A DNA stretch of 64,000 bases from Microbacterium sp. SMR1 (GCF_003289625.1 NZ_QMBN01000001.1:620001-684000), one strand, 5' to 3'. Shown: positions 14,861-22,421, counted from the stretch's first letter. Numbers and translations are program-made. The notes: generated by a model from the sequence alone, not told the origin.

Positions 14861-16296
14861 TTAGAAGAAGCTCGCGGTCTGCTGCGGCGTGACCTCCGCG
14901 GCGTGCACGGCCATAACAGTTGCCATCACTGCATCGATTTCGGTCGAGGAATCGGACGCGGAGATGATGAAGGAGTCCCCGTGAGGCTTCGAGACGGTGC
15001 GGGGGAGTTGTACCGTGAGCAGCGGGTCACCCGCGTGGCGGAGCGTCTTCCGAGCTACGCGCGCGTAGAAGCTGTTCGAGGCGCGCACAATGTCGGCGGG
15101 GGAGTACAGCGACACCGGATATCCGCGCCGCTTGAGTTCGTTCCCGAGTTCGCGAAGGCGGTAGCTGTACATCACGAAGGCCGTGGGATACCGGAACGAC
15201 AGTTCCTCGCAGAGTGCCGTAAGTCCTTCGAGGGTCGGGTTGACGATGGTCGCGACAAGCTGCGTGTGCGCGTTCCCGGACTCATCGAGCGCGGCGGCGG
15301 CGATGGTCGCGTACTGCTGACCCGTAGACCAGTCGAGAGCGATGACCGGCTGAGTGCCGGTAGGCCACTCGGAATCCCACGGGCGTTGACACTCACCCCA
15401 CTTCGCGAGGTCGATGAAAGCCTCTGTGCCCGAGGTGAAGCGGTTGAGGCGGTAGCGCAGAATCTCGGCGGTCGAGAGGGCGCGCACGTCCGCGAGGATC
15501 GTCTCGGGGTCGAGGCGACCGCCCGAGAGCGCCGGGTTCGCGGCCTTGAGATAGTCGAGAAGCTTCGCGTCATCGGTCGGGACGATCGACTCGGGAGCCT
15601 CCCAGCAGAAGAAGCCGAAGCGCTCAAGCGTCGGGTCGCCCGCTACCGCCTTGTCCCCGGTCTCATAGAGGTTCTTCAGTAGCTCGGACTCATCACCGCC
15701 CGCGGTCGTGATGCCGATGACGAGCGTGTTCGGGCGTCCGCCCATACCGTTCACCACGTCCGCCCATAGCTCGCGCGGGAGGATGTGAAGCTCATCGACG
15801 AGCGCGGTCGTGATCGGGATACCTTGCAGACCCGCCGACGTTGCCGGGGCTACGCGGTAGATCGCGCCGTCATGAGTCTCAAGGCCGCGGGTGCCGGTAG
15901 AGCGGCGGAACCGCTTCGCGAGCGTCGGGTTGCCGGTGATCGCCTTCCGGGCGCGCGCATAAATGAGGTCGGCCTGTTCCTTGCTGGACGCGAGGCCAAC
16001 CGTGAACGCGTTCGACTGGCGGAGGAGCCCCCAGAGTCCGAGGATCGCGCCGAGTTCGGTCTTGCCGTTCTGACGCCCCATCGAGACGACGACGGAGCGG
16101 TAGCGAAGCTGACCCGCGCGGGCGTGGCCTGGGGGATACGTTTCGAGGATGGCGCGCAGAAGCGCACGTTGCCAGGGGTCCAGTTCGATCCCGAAGGCCT
16201 CGCGCCAGACGATGAGAACGATCGGCTCGAACCGATCCCAGTCGCTTGTGAAGTTGTCCGATAGTGGGGCGGTGTATCGAGCCGCCCCGAACTCAC
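14861..16296 (-). pseudogene. Terminase large subunit (TerL), frameshifted near the 5' end
   Basis: From about 16260 leftward one frame encodes DNFTSDWDRFEPIVLIVWRE, then LDPWQRALLRAILETYPPG, MGRQNGKTELGAI (Walker A, ATG at 16081), ITTALVDELHILPRELW (Walker B) and the nuclease motif IALDWSTG. In that frame no ATG, GTG or TTG occurs before 16081, and a TGA lies just upstream. The GTG at 16296, in a GTGA overlap with the TerS stop, opens MSSGRLDTPPHYRT in the other frame. The natural start and body are thus in different frames, with the shift between about 16240 and 16262. A start at 16081 would lose about 70 residues. Confidence 0.7.
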
Positions 16297-16586
16297 GAAT
16301 CGTTCATGGCGTCGTTTGTCGTAGGGGCAGGGGCGTTCAGAGCGTCCAGGGCGGCGGCGAGCGGATCGACCGCGGGCATGTTGGCGCGGGCCTTCTGGAA
16401 GCGAGCGAGTTCGCGGGTGTAAGTCGCGAGGAGGGACGCAACCGCGCCCTCGTCAGCGATCTGCGCGTCAAGCTGCGTTGCCATCGCGCGTAGGGCGGCG
16501 ATCATGGGGGACTCCGCAGGGGTCATCGATGAACCTAGGGTCGCTAGGTAGGTTTCCAGAGTTTCTGAGAGTGTTTCGACGGTCAT
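16293..16586 (-). CDS. Terminase small subunit (P27-like)
   Basis: This is a 97-residue product from ATG 16586 (MTVETLSETLETYLATLGSS), with GAGGT upstream. It has the short helical P27-like layout: TPAESPMIAALRAMATQLDA, then AVASLLATYTRELARFQKAR and an Ala/Pro tail. It lies immediately before TerL with a GTGA overlap. TerS recognises pac/cos DNA and regulates TerL. Assignment rests on size, composition and position. Confidence 0.7.
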   Translation of the reverse strand: MTVETLSETLETYLATLGSSMTPAESPMIAALRAMATQLDAQIADEGAVASLLATYTRELARFQKARANMPAVDPLAAALDALNAPAPTTNDAMNDS

Positions 16587-16676
16587 CGGGTCAAACCTCG
16601 GGATTATTGGGCCGGTTGTGCGCGAAAAAGGTGGGGCGGGGTGAACTGGCATACGCCACGGAAAAGACGGCCCGGC

Positions 16677-16937
16677 TCATCGGCGGAACCACGACTCATC
16701 GCGCCAGAAGCGGCGAAGGATCGGCCGATCCGACTTCCGGGCGTTGCACGGCTGACAAGCGGCGACCAGGTTCCATAGCTCGGACGGCCCGCCCTTGCTG
16801 ATGGGGATCACGTGATCGGCTGTGGTGGCATGGCCCCCGCAGTACTGGCACACAGATAGGTCCCGCTCTAGGCAGGCGAGGCGGACCCTGTTCCACGCTG
16901 CACCGCGTGCACTATGGACGCTCATGAGTTCGTCCAT
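16677..16937 (-). CDS. HNH endonuclease
   Basis: This is an 86-residue HNH protein. It has CQYCG (zinc-binding pair), TADHVIPISKGGPSELWNLV (the DH core and Asn) and CQPCNARKSD (second pair and final N). It lies directly upstream of TerS, as in many HK97-like phages where an HNH protein assists terminase cutting. An alternative start is the ATG at 16925 (MSVHSARG). It overlaps the preceding gene by 16 bases. Confidence 0.9.
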   Translation of the reverse strand: MDELMSVHSARGAAWNRVRLACLERDLSVCQYCGGHATTADHVIPISKGGPSELWNLVAACQPCNARKSDRPILRRFWRDESWFRR

Positions 16938-17278
16938 TGATCGCGCTTACCCGAGTAGGTCCGCTTACCAACGCGTGCGGCCCAGTACTCAACCCGGGCC
17001 TGCCATCTCTGCCCGGGGGGTAGGTCGTTGAGGAAGCTCATATCGGGCTTCTCGGCCACGGCCTTCTCCCGCCGCGCGGCACCCTCGGGCAGGGGAGTCC
17101 CGGTGTCAGCGGCGACCTTGATCGCGGCGAGGAGGGCGGTGTTCTTCGCCTTGGTCGCGGGCGCGGCTGAGGTCTTCCGCATACGGGAGATGATCCGCTT
17201 CGCCGCATCGCAGTACTCGCAGGAGCACAACGGCTCCCCGTTCTCGACCGGCTGCAAGATCGCGTGCTCAAGCGTCAT
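16922..17278 (-). CDS. Hypothetical protein with CSCEYC motif
   Basis: This is a 118-residue product from ATG 17278 (MTLEHAILQPVENGEPLCSC), overlapping the preceding stop. A CSCEYC knuckle at residues 18-23 is followed by a basic helix (AAKRIISRMRKTSAAPATKA) and a C-terminal RWQARVEYWAARVGKRTYSG region. Basic residues and a cysteine cluster suggest nucleic-acid binding, but the family is unknown. Confidence 0.6.
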   Translation of the reverse strand: MTLEHAILQPVENGEPLCSCEYCDAAKRIISRMRKTSAAPATKAKNTALLAAIKVAADTGTPLPEGAARREKAVAEKPDMSFLNDLPPGQRWQARVEYWAARVGKRTYSGKRDQWTNS

Positions 17279-17543
17279 GACGGCACCCCTCACAGCGGCA
17301 CTGCTCGCCTCTCGCGGCGAGGTAGGGGTTGTGCGGTAGCGGCCCCGTGTACGGGCGTCCGTAGTGGTCGAGCGGCGTCTCGTCGGCGTCCTCCTTGACG
17401 TACCGCAGAGACAGCTTGTAAGACGCGGTGCAACGCTTGCAGCGGCACCCGTCGAAGTAGGTCCACTTGGTGAAGAGAGCGCCCTCAGGGTGCCCTGTTC
17501 CCTCCGTATCAGCCGCGGAGGGTCGGCCCTCTAGCTCACTCAC
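17268..17543 (-). CDS. Hypothetical protein with two Cys knuckles
   Basis: This is a 91-residue product. GTG 17543 (MSELEGRPSAADTEGTGHPE) is chosen to limit overlap with the upstream gene; in-frame starts up to 17624 exist. CRCKRC (middle) and CRCEGC (C-terminus) form two C-x-C-x2-C knuckles, likely one zinc site. HYGRPYTGPLPHNPYLAARG lies between them. It precedes a second Cys-knuckle protein. Function is unknown. Confidence 0.55.
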   Translation of the reverse strand: MSELEGRPSAADTEGTGHPEGALFTKWTYFDGCRCKRCTASYKLSLRYVKEDADETPLDHYGRPYTGPLPHNPYLAARGEQCRCEGCRHDA

Positions 17544-17751
17544 CGGCGATGGGACGAATGCTGTACGACACGGCATCCGCGCTCTCTTCAACGTCGGATG
17601 CGATGAACGGAACCTCGTTACCATCCAACGTCAACACACCGCCGTGTTCGACGTAGTAGGCCAAAGCGGCGAGAGCATCTTCTCGTGCGGTTCGCTCTGT
17701 CTTCGGGATGGTGACGCGTACCTCGGTAGCGTTCTTGATCAGGTCCCACAT
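17536..17751 (-). CDS. Small hypothetical protein (71 aa), first leftward gene
   Basis: ATG 17751 opens MWDLIKNATEVRVTIPKTER, a small alpha/beta-type protein containing a helix (REDALAALAYYVEHGG) and strand-like segments (VLTLDGNEVPFI). It is the first gene after the control region and would be read from the TGGTAAAATG element at 17806-17815. An alternative TTG 17794 with GGAGGT opens a different frame that looks less protein-like. Confidence 0.55.
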   Translation of the reverse strand: MWDLIKNATEVRVTIPKTERTAREDALAALAYYVEHGGVLTLDGNEVPFIASDVEESADAVSYSIRPIAGE

Positions 17752-17805
17752 GGGTGGCTCGACTTTCGCCTCGATTCGCGAGGCATTCTTTCAATGTGAT
17801 ACCTC

Positions 17806-17815
17806 CATTTTACCA
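17806..17815 (-). promoter_or_regulatory. TGGTAAAATG element for the leftward operon
   Basis: This is an exact copy of the 10-mer at 14832-14841. It lies 55 bases upstream of the ATG at 17751, with GGAGGT following it, and overlaps the region of the divergent TATAAT at 17832. Confidence 0.45.
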
Positions 17816-17831
17816 CCTCTGAAAGAGACGA

Positions 17832-17837
17832 TATAAT
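17832..17837 (+). promoter_or_regulatory. TATAAT -10 element, rightward
   Basis: This is a perfect TATAAT at 17832-17837 with TTTACC at 17809-17814 (17-base spacing) as a partial -35. The transcript would reach the hairpin at 17880-17918 after about 40 bases. Confidence 0.5.
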
Positions 17838-17879
17838 GAGTGTGTGCATTCGTCACGGGTTGTGCTTCTTTCAAGTGTT

Positions 17880-17918
17880 GGCCCCTCGGTATGCTTCCTC
17901 CTTCGCTGCCGAGGGGCC
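17880..17918 (+). terminator. Hairpin 1 of the control region
   Basis: GGCCCCTCGG (17880-17889) pairs with CCGAGGGGCC (17909-17918), followed by TTCTGTATT. The stem is perfect and the loop is 19 bases. It lies just after the TATAAT promoter, so it would end a short RNA of about 75 bases. Confidence 0.6.
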
Positions 17919-17987
17919 TTCTGTATTCCTATACAATGGAAGGGTGGCAATCCCGCCACACTTACCATATGTCGTTTGTACTAGCGC

Positions 17988-18017
17988 AACCCCCGGGCAA
18001 TCCCGCTCGGGGGTTTT
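17988..18017 (+). terminator. Hairpin 2 of the control region
   Basis: AACCCCC (17988-17994) pairs with GGGGGTT (18009-18015) and ends in a TTTT run, a canonical intrinsic terminator. It lies downstream of a TACAAT hexamer at 17932-17937 and a small GTGGC/GCCAC hairpin. Confidence 0.65.
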
Positions 18018-18332
18018 CGTTTGCCGGTGTGTAGGGTGTGAGTGGCACTTCGGATGAAGCCCTAGGGTGGTGTGCATAGGGCCTTAATCAACACCCCCCT
18101 CACACCCTGCACACCTGAGAGTTTCCTGTGAGACAACTCTTGTAATTCGCCCGAACTGTGGTGTAAGCAATCGACTATCGATATGAAACCGGCCTTCCTA
18201 CCCCATTCCGAACGCGGATGCAAAAACACCCCCCATTCGATTTCTGCTATTCTGTCATTGTGCCGCTGAGACGGGATCGAGTATCCGGCTGTCGAGTCCG
18301 CACAGTTTCCCGTCCAGGATGCGAACATGTGC

Positions 18333-18338
18333 TAGAAT
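18333..18338 (+). promoter_or_regulatory. Extended -10 (TGnTAGAAT) before the replication genes
   Basis: TGCTAGAAT with TAGAAT at 18333-18338 fits an extended -10. It is 100 bases upstream of the ATG at 18438 and just before hairpin 3. No good -35 is visible. Confidence 0.45.
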
Positions 18339-18369
18339 GTACTTGAGCATTTGAACTCTTTTTTGTGAG

Positions 18370-18409
18370 CGAATCCCCTCGGTTCTCTGGACGGGCCCGA
18401 GGGGATTCG
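18370..18409 (+). terminator. Hairpin 3, in the leader of the replication operon
   Basis: CGAATCCCCTCGG (18370-18382) pairs perfectly with CCGAGGGGATTCG (18397-18409), followed by TGTTTCC. It shares the CCCCTCGG core with hairpin 1. As it sits between the promoter and the first gene, it would attenuate the replication operon unless read through. Confidence 0.6.
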
Positions 18410-18437
18410 TGTTTCCACTCACAAAAGGAATCCTCAA

Positions 18438-18662
18438 ATGTCCACTGGACTACCCGAGCGCGGGGGAGCCGCGCCTACCGATCCCGAGTACACCAACCGT
18501 CATCCGATCTACGGTCTACCCCCTCGCCTTCTCCTGGACGGCGACCTGTTCACGTACAACGCCTACCTCGATGCGTGGACGAACGCCGAGGGCGTCGAAT
18601 GGACCGGCTGGACGATCCTCCACGGGATGAGCACGACGCTCCGTGTGGAGGTGGCACCGTGA
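18438..18662 (+). CDS. Hypothetical protein (74 aa), first replication-operon gene
   Basis: ATG 18438 (MSTGLPERGGAAPTDPEYTN) is preceded by AAAGGAATCC. The product contains HPIYGLPPRLLLDGDLFTYN and ends in a GTGA overlap with the D5-like helicase gene. It is probably a small early protein. Family unknown. Confidence 0.6.
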   Translation: MSTGLPERGGAAPTDPEYTNRHPIYGLPPRLLLDGDLFTYNAYLDAWTNAEGVEWTGWTILHGMSTTLRVEVAP

Positions 18663-20278
18663 GCGCCGGACGCGAGGCCGTGGCGGCGCATGAGGCCACG
18701 CTGAAAGCTCGTGCCGCTGAGCCGCTGGCCCGCCTGTCTGCCCGTCACCTCGATGACTCGGTTCTCGCCGAGATTCTGGCCCGCGGTGGCATCCTCCACG
18801 AGGAGCGCACCGAGGACGGCAGGACTGTCCACGGGTGGACGCCGCAGAGCGGGCGTCAGGGCCTCGCGGCCCGTCTTTGCTACTCAGAGGGCGTGTGGCG
18901 CATGTGGGACGGCACCGTGTGGCTGAGCAAGGGCGAGGCGGATGCGGTGGAGGTGGTGCGCCGTGAGCTACGCGCCCGCTTCACCGAGCTAACCGCCTCA
19001 CCTGACCTCAAGCCGGATGACGTGAAGGCGTACGCCGTGCTCTTGCAGAAGACGAAGGCGGCGAACGTCCTGTACTTCCTCCGCGGCCTGCTCGCGGTCG
19101 ATGCCGCGAAGTTCGATGCCGACCCCTACGTGCTGAACTGCCGGAACGGGCTCGTCGATCTTCGGGACGCCTCGATCCGCGCCCCGCACCCGGAGGACTA
19201 CCTCACGAAGGTGACCGGGTGCGACTACGATCCCGAGGCGACTCATCCCGATTGGGAGATGGCTCTTGAGGCGTTGCCGTCCGACGTGCGCGAGTGGATG
19301 CAGGTCCGTTACGGGCAGGCGATCACCGGCTTCGCTGTAGACGACGACGTGATTCCCATCCAGACCGGCGACGGCTCGAACGGTAAGAGCGCTCAGGTGA
19401 CCGCCATGGTGAAGGCCCTCGGCGGGTATGGCGTGTTCGTCCCGGATCGGGTGCTGCTCGCATCGCCGGGGGAGCACCCCGCGGACCTGATGACTCTTCG
19501 CGGTGCGCGCTTCGCGGTGCTCGAAGAGACACCCGAGGGGAAGTTCCTGCCCACCAAAAGGTTGAAAGACCTCGCCGGTACTGCGGTGATGACCGCACGT
19601 GCGATGCGTCAGGACTGGGTGAGTTGGGATGCTACGCACACGCTGTTCGTCAACACGAACTTCGTCCCGCAGATCGCGGAGACGGACGGCGGCACCTGGC
19701 GGCGTCTCGCGCTCGTGAGATACCCGTACAAGTTCATTCACCCGGACGATCCGATCATGGCCCCGAACGAACGCCACGGCGACCCCGGGCTTCGGGAGCG
19801 CCTTCGGGACAACCCTGGTGGACAGTGGGACGCGGTTCTCGCGTGGCTCGTGGCCGGTGCGGTCGAGTGGTTCGGGAACGGTCGCCGTCAGCTTCCGGTT
19901 CCGCTCACTGTCCGGCTGGATACTCAGCGCTGGCGGGAGGATACCGATGTAGTCATGGCCTACTGCATGGAACGAATCGAGTTCGATCCATCCTCGAAGG
20001 TGCTCACCTCGGACCTCTACGAGGACTTCCTCGACTGGATGCAGGGTGTCGGCAAGACGAAGGTCGCCGAGAACACCCTCGCCGCGCGCCTTGAGTCGCA
20101 CGAGCTGTTCAAGAAGAACAACGTGGCGAAGCTGTCGAGGTCGCGGGATCACTCGGGACTGACCCGACTCCCCGTCTCGTGGCGCGAAGACCAGAAGCCA
20201 ACCCCGGCGCAGGCGACCATGTGGGCGGGCGTTCGGTTCAAGCCCCGTGAGTCTGTCACCGAGGGAGGTTGGGCGTGA
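18659..20278 (+). CDS. Phage D5/P4-type helicase (primase-helicase family, SF3-like)
   Basis: This is a 539-residue product from GTG 18659 (MSAGREAVAAHEATLKARAA), in a GTGA overlap. The D5_N region is at about 150-230 (DPYVLNCRNGLVDLRDASIR, DWEMALEALPSDVREWMQVR). The ATPase follows with Walker A GDGSNGKSAQ at about 246-255, an FAVLEE motif-B-like segment, and LFVNTNFVPQIAETDGGTWR, typical of D5/P4 phage replication helicases. The usual N-terminal AEP primase domain is not evident, and the protein is shorter than P4 alpha. It should start replication of element 2. In-frame sequence upstream of 18659 belongs to the overlapping gene. Confidence 0.9.
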   Translation: MSAGREAVAAHEATLKARAAEPLARLSARHLDDSVLAEILARGGILHEERTEDGRTVHGWTPQSGRQGLAARLCYSEGVWRMWDGTVWLSKGEADAVEVVRRELRARFTELTASPDLKPDDVKAYAVLLQKTKAANVLYFLRGLLAVDAAKFDADPYVLNCRNGLVDLRDASIRAPHPEDYLTKVTGCDYDPEATHPDWEMALEALPSDVREWMQVRYGQAITGFAVDDDVIPIQTGDGSNGKSAQVTAMVKALGGYGVFVPDRVLLASPGEHPADLMTLRGARFAVLEETPEGKFLPTKRLKDLAGTAVMTARAMRQDWVSWDATHTLFVNTNFVPQIAETDGGTWRRLALVRYPYKFIHPDDPIMAPNERHGDPGLRERLRDNPGGQWDAVLAWLVAGAVEWFGNGRRQLPVPLTVRLDTQRWREDTDVVMAYCMERIEFDPSSKVLTSDLYEDFLDWMQGVGKTKVAENTLAARLESHELFKKNNVAKLSRSRDHSGLTRLPVSWREDQKPTPAQATMWAGVRFKPRESVTEGGWA

Positions 20279-20406
20279 CGCGCCGTTACCAGCACCCCGC
20301 CCCGAGCCTCGAAGAGCGCATCGCGCGCCTTGAGGATCAGGTGCGGTGGATGGATGCATGGATCACCGCCCACAACATCCGCGAAGTGATGGAGGGCGAA
20401 GAGTGA
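20275..20406 (+). CDS. Very small coiled-coil protein (43 aa)
   Basis: GTG 20275 overlaps the helicase stop (GTGA). The product (MTRRYQHPAPSLEERIARLE ...) is one amphipathic helix, with another GTGA overlap to the next gene. Double overlap supports translation. Small basic proteins near serine integrases can be directionality factors, but that is untested. Confidence 0.5.
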   Translation: MTRRYQHPAPSLEERIARLEDQVRWMDAWITAHNIREVMEGEE

Positions 20407-20513
20407 GCGCCCTCGAACTGCGAGCGATGGAGGTCCGTACTCGATTCATCGAGATACGGGTCACCCTCCACTGCCTGCGGACGCTCCGCACCCTGCGGCT
20501 GATGGAGTTCTAG
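20403..20513 (+). CDS. Very small protein (36 aa)
   Basis: GTG 20403 (MSALELRAMEVRTRFIEIRV) is in a GTGA overlap, ending at TAG 20511-20513. It is helical and basic. It is the last gene before the bidirectional terminator. Confidence 0.45.
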   Translation: MSALELRAMEVRTRFIEIRVTLHCLRTLRTLRLMEF

Positions 20514-20551
20514 ACACTGTGGAGTTGTAGGGCGACTCTGGCACACGGCGG

Positions 20552-20597
20552 AAGCCCCGACCAGACCCAAACTTAAACCGGGTCTGATCGGGGCTTT
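20552..20597. terminator. Bidirectional terminator between replication genes and integrase
   Basis: A 17-base arm starting AAGCCCCGACCAG (20552-20568) pairs with 20580-20596 with one mismatch. The loop is 11 bases, with A/T-rich ends on both sides (TTT at 20595-20597). It separates the convergent replication operon and integrase. Confidence 0.75.
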
Positions 20598-20616
20598 CCC
20601 GTCATTTGAGTGGGAA

Positions 20617-21954
20617 CTATCGCGGGGTGACGGTCACCCGCCCGAGTCCGCGGCCCTTGCTGACGACGACGGTCAGGCGCGAGTCCACGAGGTCACGCCG
20701 CGAGTCGAGCGGCAGGGCGTCGAAGTACGTTTCCCACGCGTCGAGGTCGAGGTCTACGTCCGTCGAGCCGTCCGGCAACTGCTCCACGGCGTTCGGGTCT
20801 TCGAGGGCGTCGGCGAGCACTGTCAGGGCCTCCACGGTGAGGCGCTGGGTTGCGGACTCCACGCGGCTCCGCCCCAGCCGCTCGGCGACCTCCTCAGCCT
20901 CGCGGGCGATCCGCACGAGTTCCCGCTCGACCTCCGCAAAGTCCACGCCGGGAAGCGCGCCCATGCGGGTCCACCGGGTGCGCTCATCCTCTAGCTCACT
21001 CAGGCGGCGTGCGAGTGGGGCGGGAGCGCCGACCGTTGCAGCCCCGGCGTTCCGGATGAGCGCGGCGGCGAGGTGTGACTTCACGTGCGGTTCGAGGTCG
21101 CGACGGTAGATGGTCGCGTGCGCAGTGTCCGCACTGCACTTGTAGTAGACGCTGATCGCTCGCATGAGCGCCCCGCACTCGCACCGGGCGATACCGCTCA
21201 GGAAGTGCTTCCGACCCGGGCCGGGGCTCGTGCGACGGGCATCATCTGCGAGGAGGTCTTGAACCGCCTCCCACACGTCCCGGTCCACGACTCGGGCGAC
21301 GGTTGCGTGCGCCTCGAATCGCTGCCCCTTCCGGACGACCCAACCGGCATAAGAGGGGTTCGTCAGAATCTCCCGGACGCGCACCGGGGGCTTCCCGAAC
21401 CGGGTCGCGATCGAGCGGAGGGAGTGGCCCGCGAGTATGTCGGCGTACGCCTGCCGAACCTGCTCCGCCTCCTCGGGGCGTTCGATGACGTTCCCCGGCT
21501 CGAAGCCGAACCGCCGCTTACCCGGAACCGGGAGCCCGTTCGCCACGCGCGACTCATTGCCCCGCACCTGGCGCTCGCCCTTCCGCCGCGCCTCGAAGCT
21601 CGCGAGCGAGGTCAGCAGCTCGGCGCGGAAGCGACCCTCGGCGGTGGTGAGGTCGAGGTCGCCCTCAACGGTCGCGACTGTCTTTCCGGCGTCGATGAGC
21701 GCGAGAAGGTCAGCCTGCCCGCGAAGCAGTCGGTCCATGTTGACGGCGATCACCACCTCGGCGGGGGAGTCGAGGAGCCGTTGCCATGCGGTGCCCTGCC
21801 CGCGAGACTTGAACGCGCTCACGGCGTTGTCCTCGAACTCGGCGACCACGGTCCAGCCTCGGGACTCCGCGAGGGCGCGGCACCGTGCAAGCTGACGGCT
21901 GATGCCCTCGGCCTTGTCGATGGACTGCCGGACATAGATCGCGCACGTTGTCAC
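20617..21954 (-). CDS. Large serine integrase of element 2
   Basis: This is a 445-residue integrase. The N-terminal resolvase domain has CAIYVRQS with catalytic Ser11, GISRQLARCRAL, and the AVNMDRLLRGQADLLALID and ATVEGDLDLTTAEGRFRAEL segments. The recombinase domain (AYADILAGHSLRSIATRFG; ILTNPSYAGWVV) follows, then a zinc ribbon (CECGALMRAISVYYKC), and a coiled-coil region (about 310-385). It starts 16 bases from the dprA junction, the standard int-att layout, and would catalyse CA-centred recombination in dprA. It is slightly short for the family but has all domains. Confidence 0.95.
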   Translation of the reverse strand: MTTCAIYVRQSIDKAEGISRQLARCRALAESRGWTVVAEFEDNAVSAFKSRGQGTAWQRLLDSPAEVVIAVNMDRLLRGQADLLALIDAGKTVATVEGDLDLTTAEGRFRAELLTSLASFEARRKGERQVRGNESRVANGLPVPGKRRFGFEPGNVIERPEEAEQVRQAYADILAGHSLRSIATRFGKPPVRVREILTNPSYAGWVVRKGQRFEAHATVARVVDRDVWEAVQDLLADDARRTSPGPGRKHFLSGIARCECGALMRAISVYYKCSADTAHATIYRRDLEPHVKSHLAAALIRNAGAATVGAPAPLARRLSELEDERTRWTRMGALPGVDFAEVERELVRIAREAEEVAERLGRSRVESATQRLTVEALTVLADALEDPNAVEQLPDGSTDVDLDLDAWETYFDALPLDSRRDLVDSRLTVVVSKGRGLGRVTVTPR

Positions 21955-21968
21955 ATCTGTGATTCTGC

Positions 21969-21970
21969 CA
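21969..21970. other. attR crossover dinucleotide (CA) of element 2
   Basis: CA at 21969-21970 is followed by GCGCAATCGGCTG, the restored dprA frame (RNRL). It pairs with attL at 9226-9227. The bases on either side of the two CA copies differ. Confidence 0.8.
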
Positions 21971-22421
21971 GCGCAATCGGCTGATCGCTGCGCTCTCCGA
22001 TGCCACCGTCGTGGTCGAGGCGGGGTGGAGGTCGGGTTCGTTGAACACTGCGGGACATGCAGCGGCGCTCGGGCGGGCCCTCGGCGCGGTACCGGGGCCG
22101 GTGACCTCGGCGGCGTCGGCAGGATGCCACCGGATTCTTCGCGAGTACGACGGCCGGTGCATCACGAGCGCGGACGACGTCCGGGAGATGCTCGGATGGA
22201 CCGACGAACCCGGCGATGCCGCGGTCCTCGGCGAAGGCGGTCGCACGGATGATGCCACGCGGGTGCTCGACGCGCTGAGTACCCGCGTGCCGCGGGACGT
22301 CGCGGAGATCGCGCGGCGCTCCGGCGTGGCCGGCGAGGATGTGAGCGCCTGCTTGGGGCTCCTGGAGCTCGATGGTCGAGTCGTGTCCGACGAGCGCGGG
22401 TGGCGGCGGGCGGGAAGGTGA
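21971..22421 (+). pseudogene. dprA: 3' part of dprA
   Basis: From 21972 the frame encodes RNRLIAALSDATVVVEAGWR, SGSLNTAGHAAALGR, GAVPGPVTSAASAGCHR and a C-terminal winged-helix-like DML1 region (DDATRVLDALSTRVPRDVAE; EDVSACLGLLELDGRVVSDE). It lacks the start and first two thirds of DprA, which lie at 8497-9227. An internal GTG near 22011 could allow weak translation, but a functional protein is unlikely. Confidence 0.93.

Larger units (their letters stand above)
17752..18437. other. 686-bp control region between leftward late and rightward replication genes
   Basis: No gene is credible here. The region is AT-richer than its surroundings and contains back-to-back -10-like hexamers, three strong hairpins and no recognisable repressor gene. 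The hairpins and promoter-like hexamers alternate along the rightward strand: TATAAT 17832, hairpin 17880, TACAAT 17932, hairpin 17988, TAGAAT 18333, hairpin 18370, gene 18438. This suggests short transcripts or attenuated leaders. Between 18020 and 18320 I see C-rich/G-rich segments but no clear structure. Confidence 0.6.
9228..21970. mobile_element. Integrated element 2 in dprA (12.7-kb defective prophage with serine integrase)
   Basis: The boundaries come from the exact dprA reconstruction. From left to right it contains a hairpin-rich leader with a YjzC-like/TIR cargo pair, leftward late genes (tail remnant, protease-capsid fragment, portal, frameshifted TerL, TerS, HNH, three small genes), a 0.7-kb control region, rightward replication genes, and the leftward integrase 16 bases from the right junction. 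Tape measure, most tail genes, lysis genes and a recognisable repressor are absent. Damage to TerL and the capsid gene argues for a decayed prophage. The gene set also superficially resembles capsid-encoding satellites. Confidence 0.9.

Noticed and set aside
17836..18057. Small frames inside the element 2 control region
   Set aside because: They cover the hairpin terminators, have no ribosome-binding site and show no protein-like composition.
9228..21970. Element 2 as a capsid-forming satellite (cf-PICI-like)
   Set aside because: The gene set and small size fit, but the capsid gene is cut in half, TerL is frameshifted and a tail-gene remnant is present, which points to a decayed prophage. 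A relative with the same truncation would reopen this.
9228..21970. Element 2 as an intact inducible prophage
   Set aside because: Major tail, tape measure, lysis genes and half of the capsid are absent.
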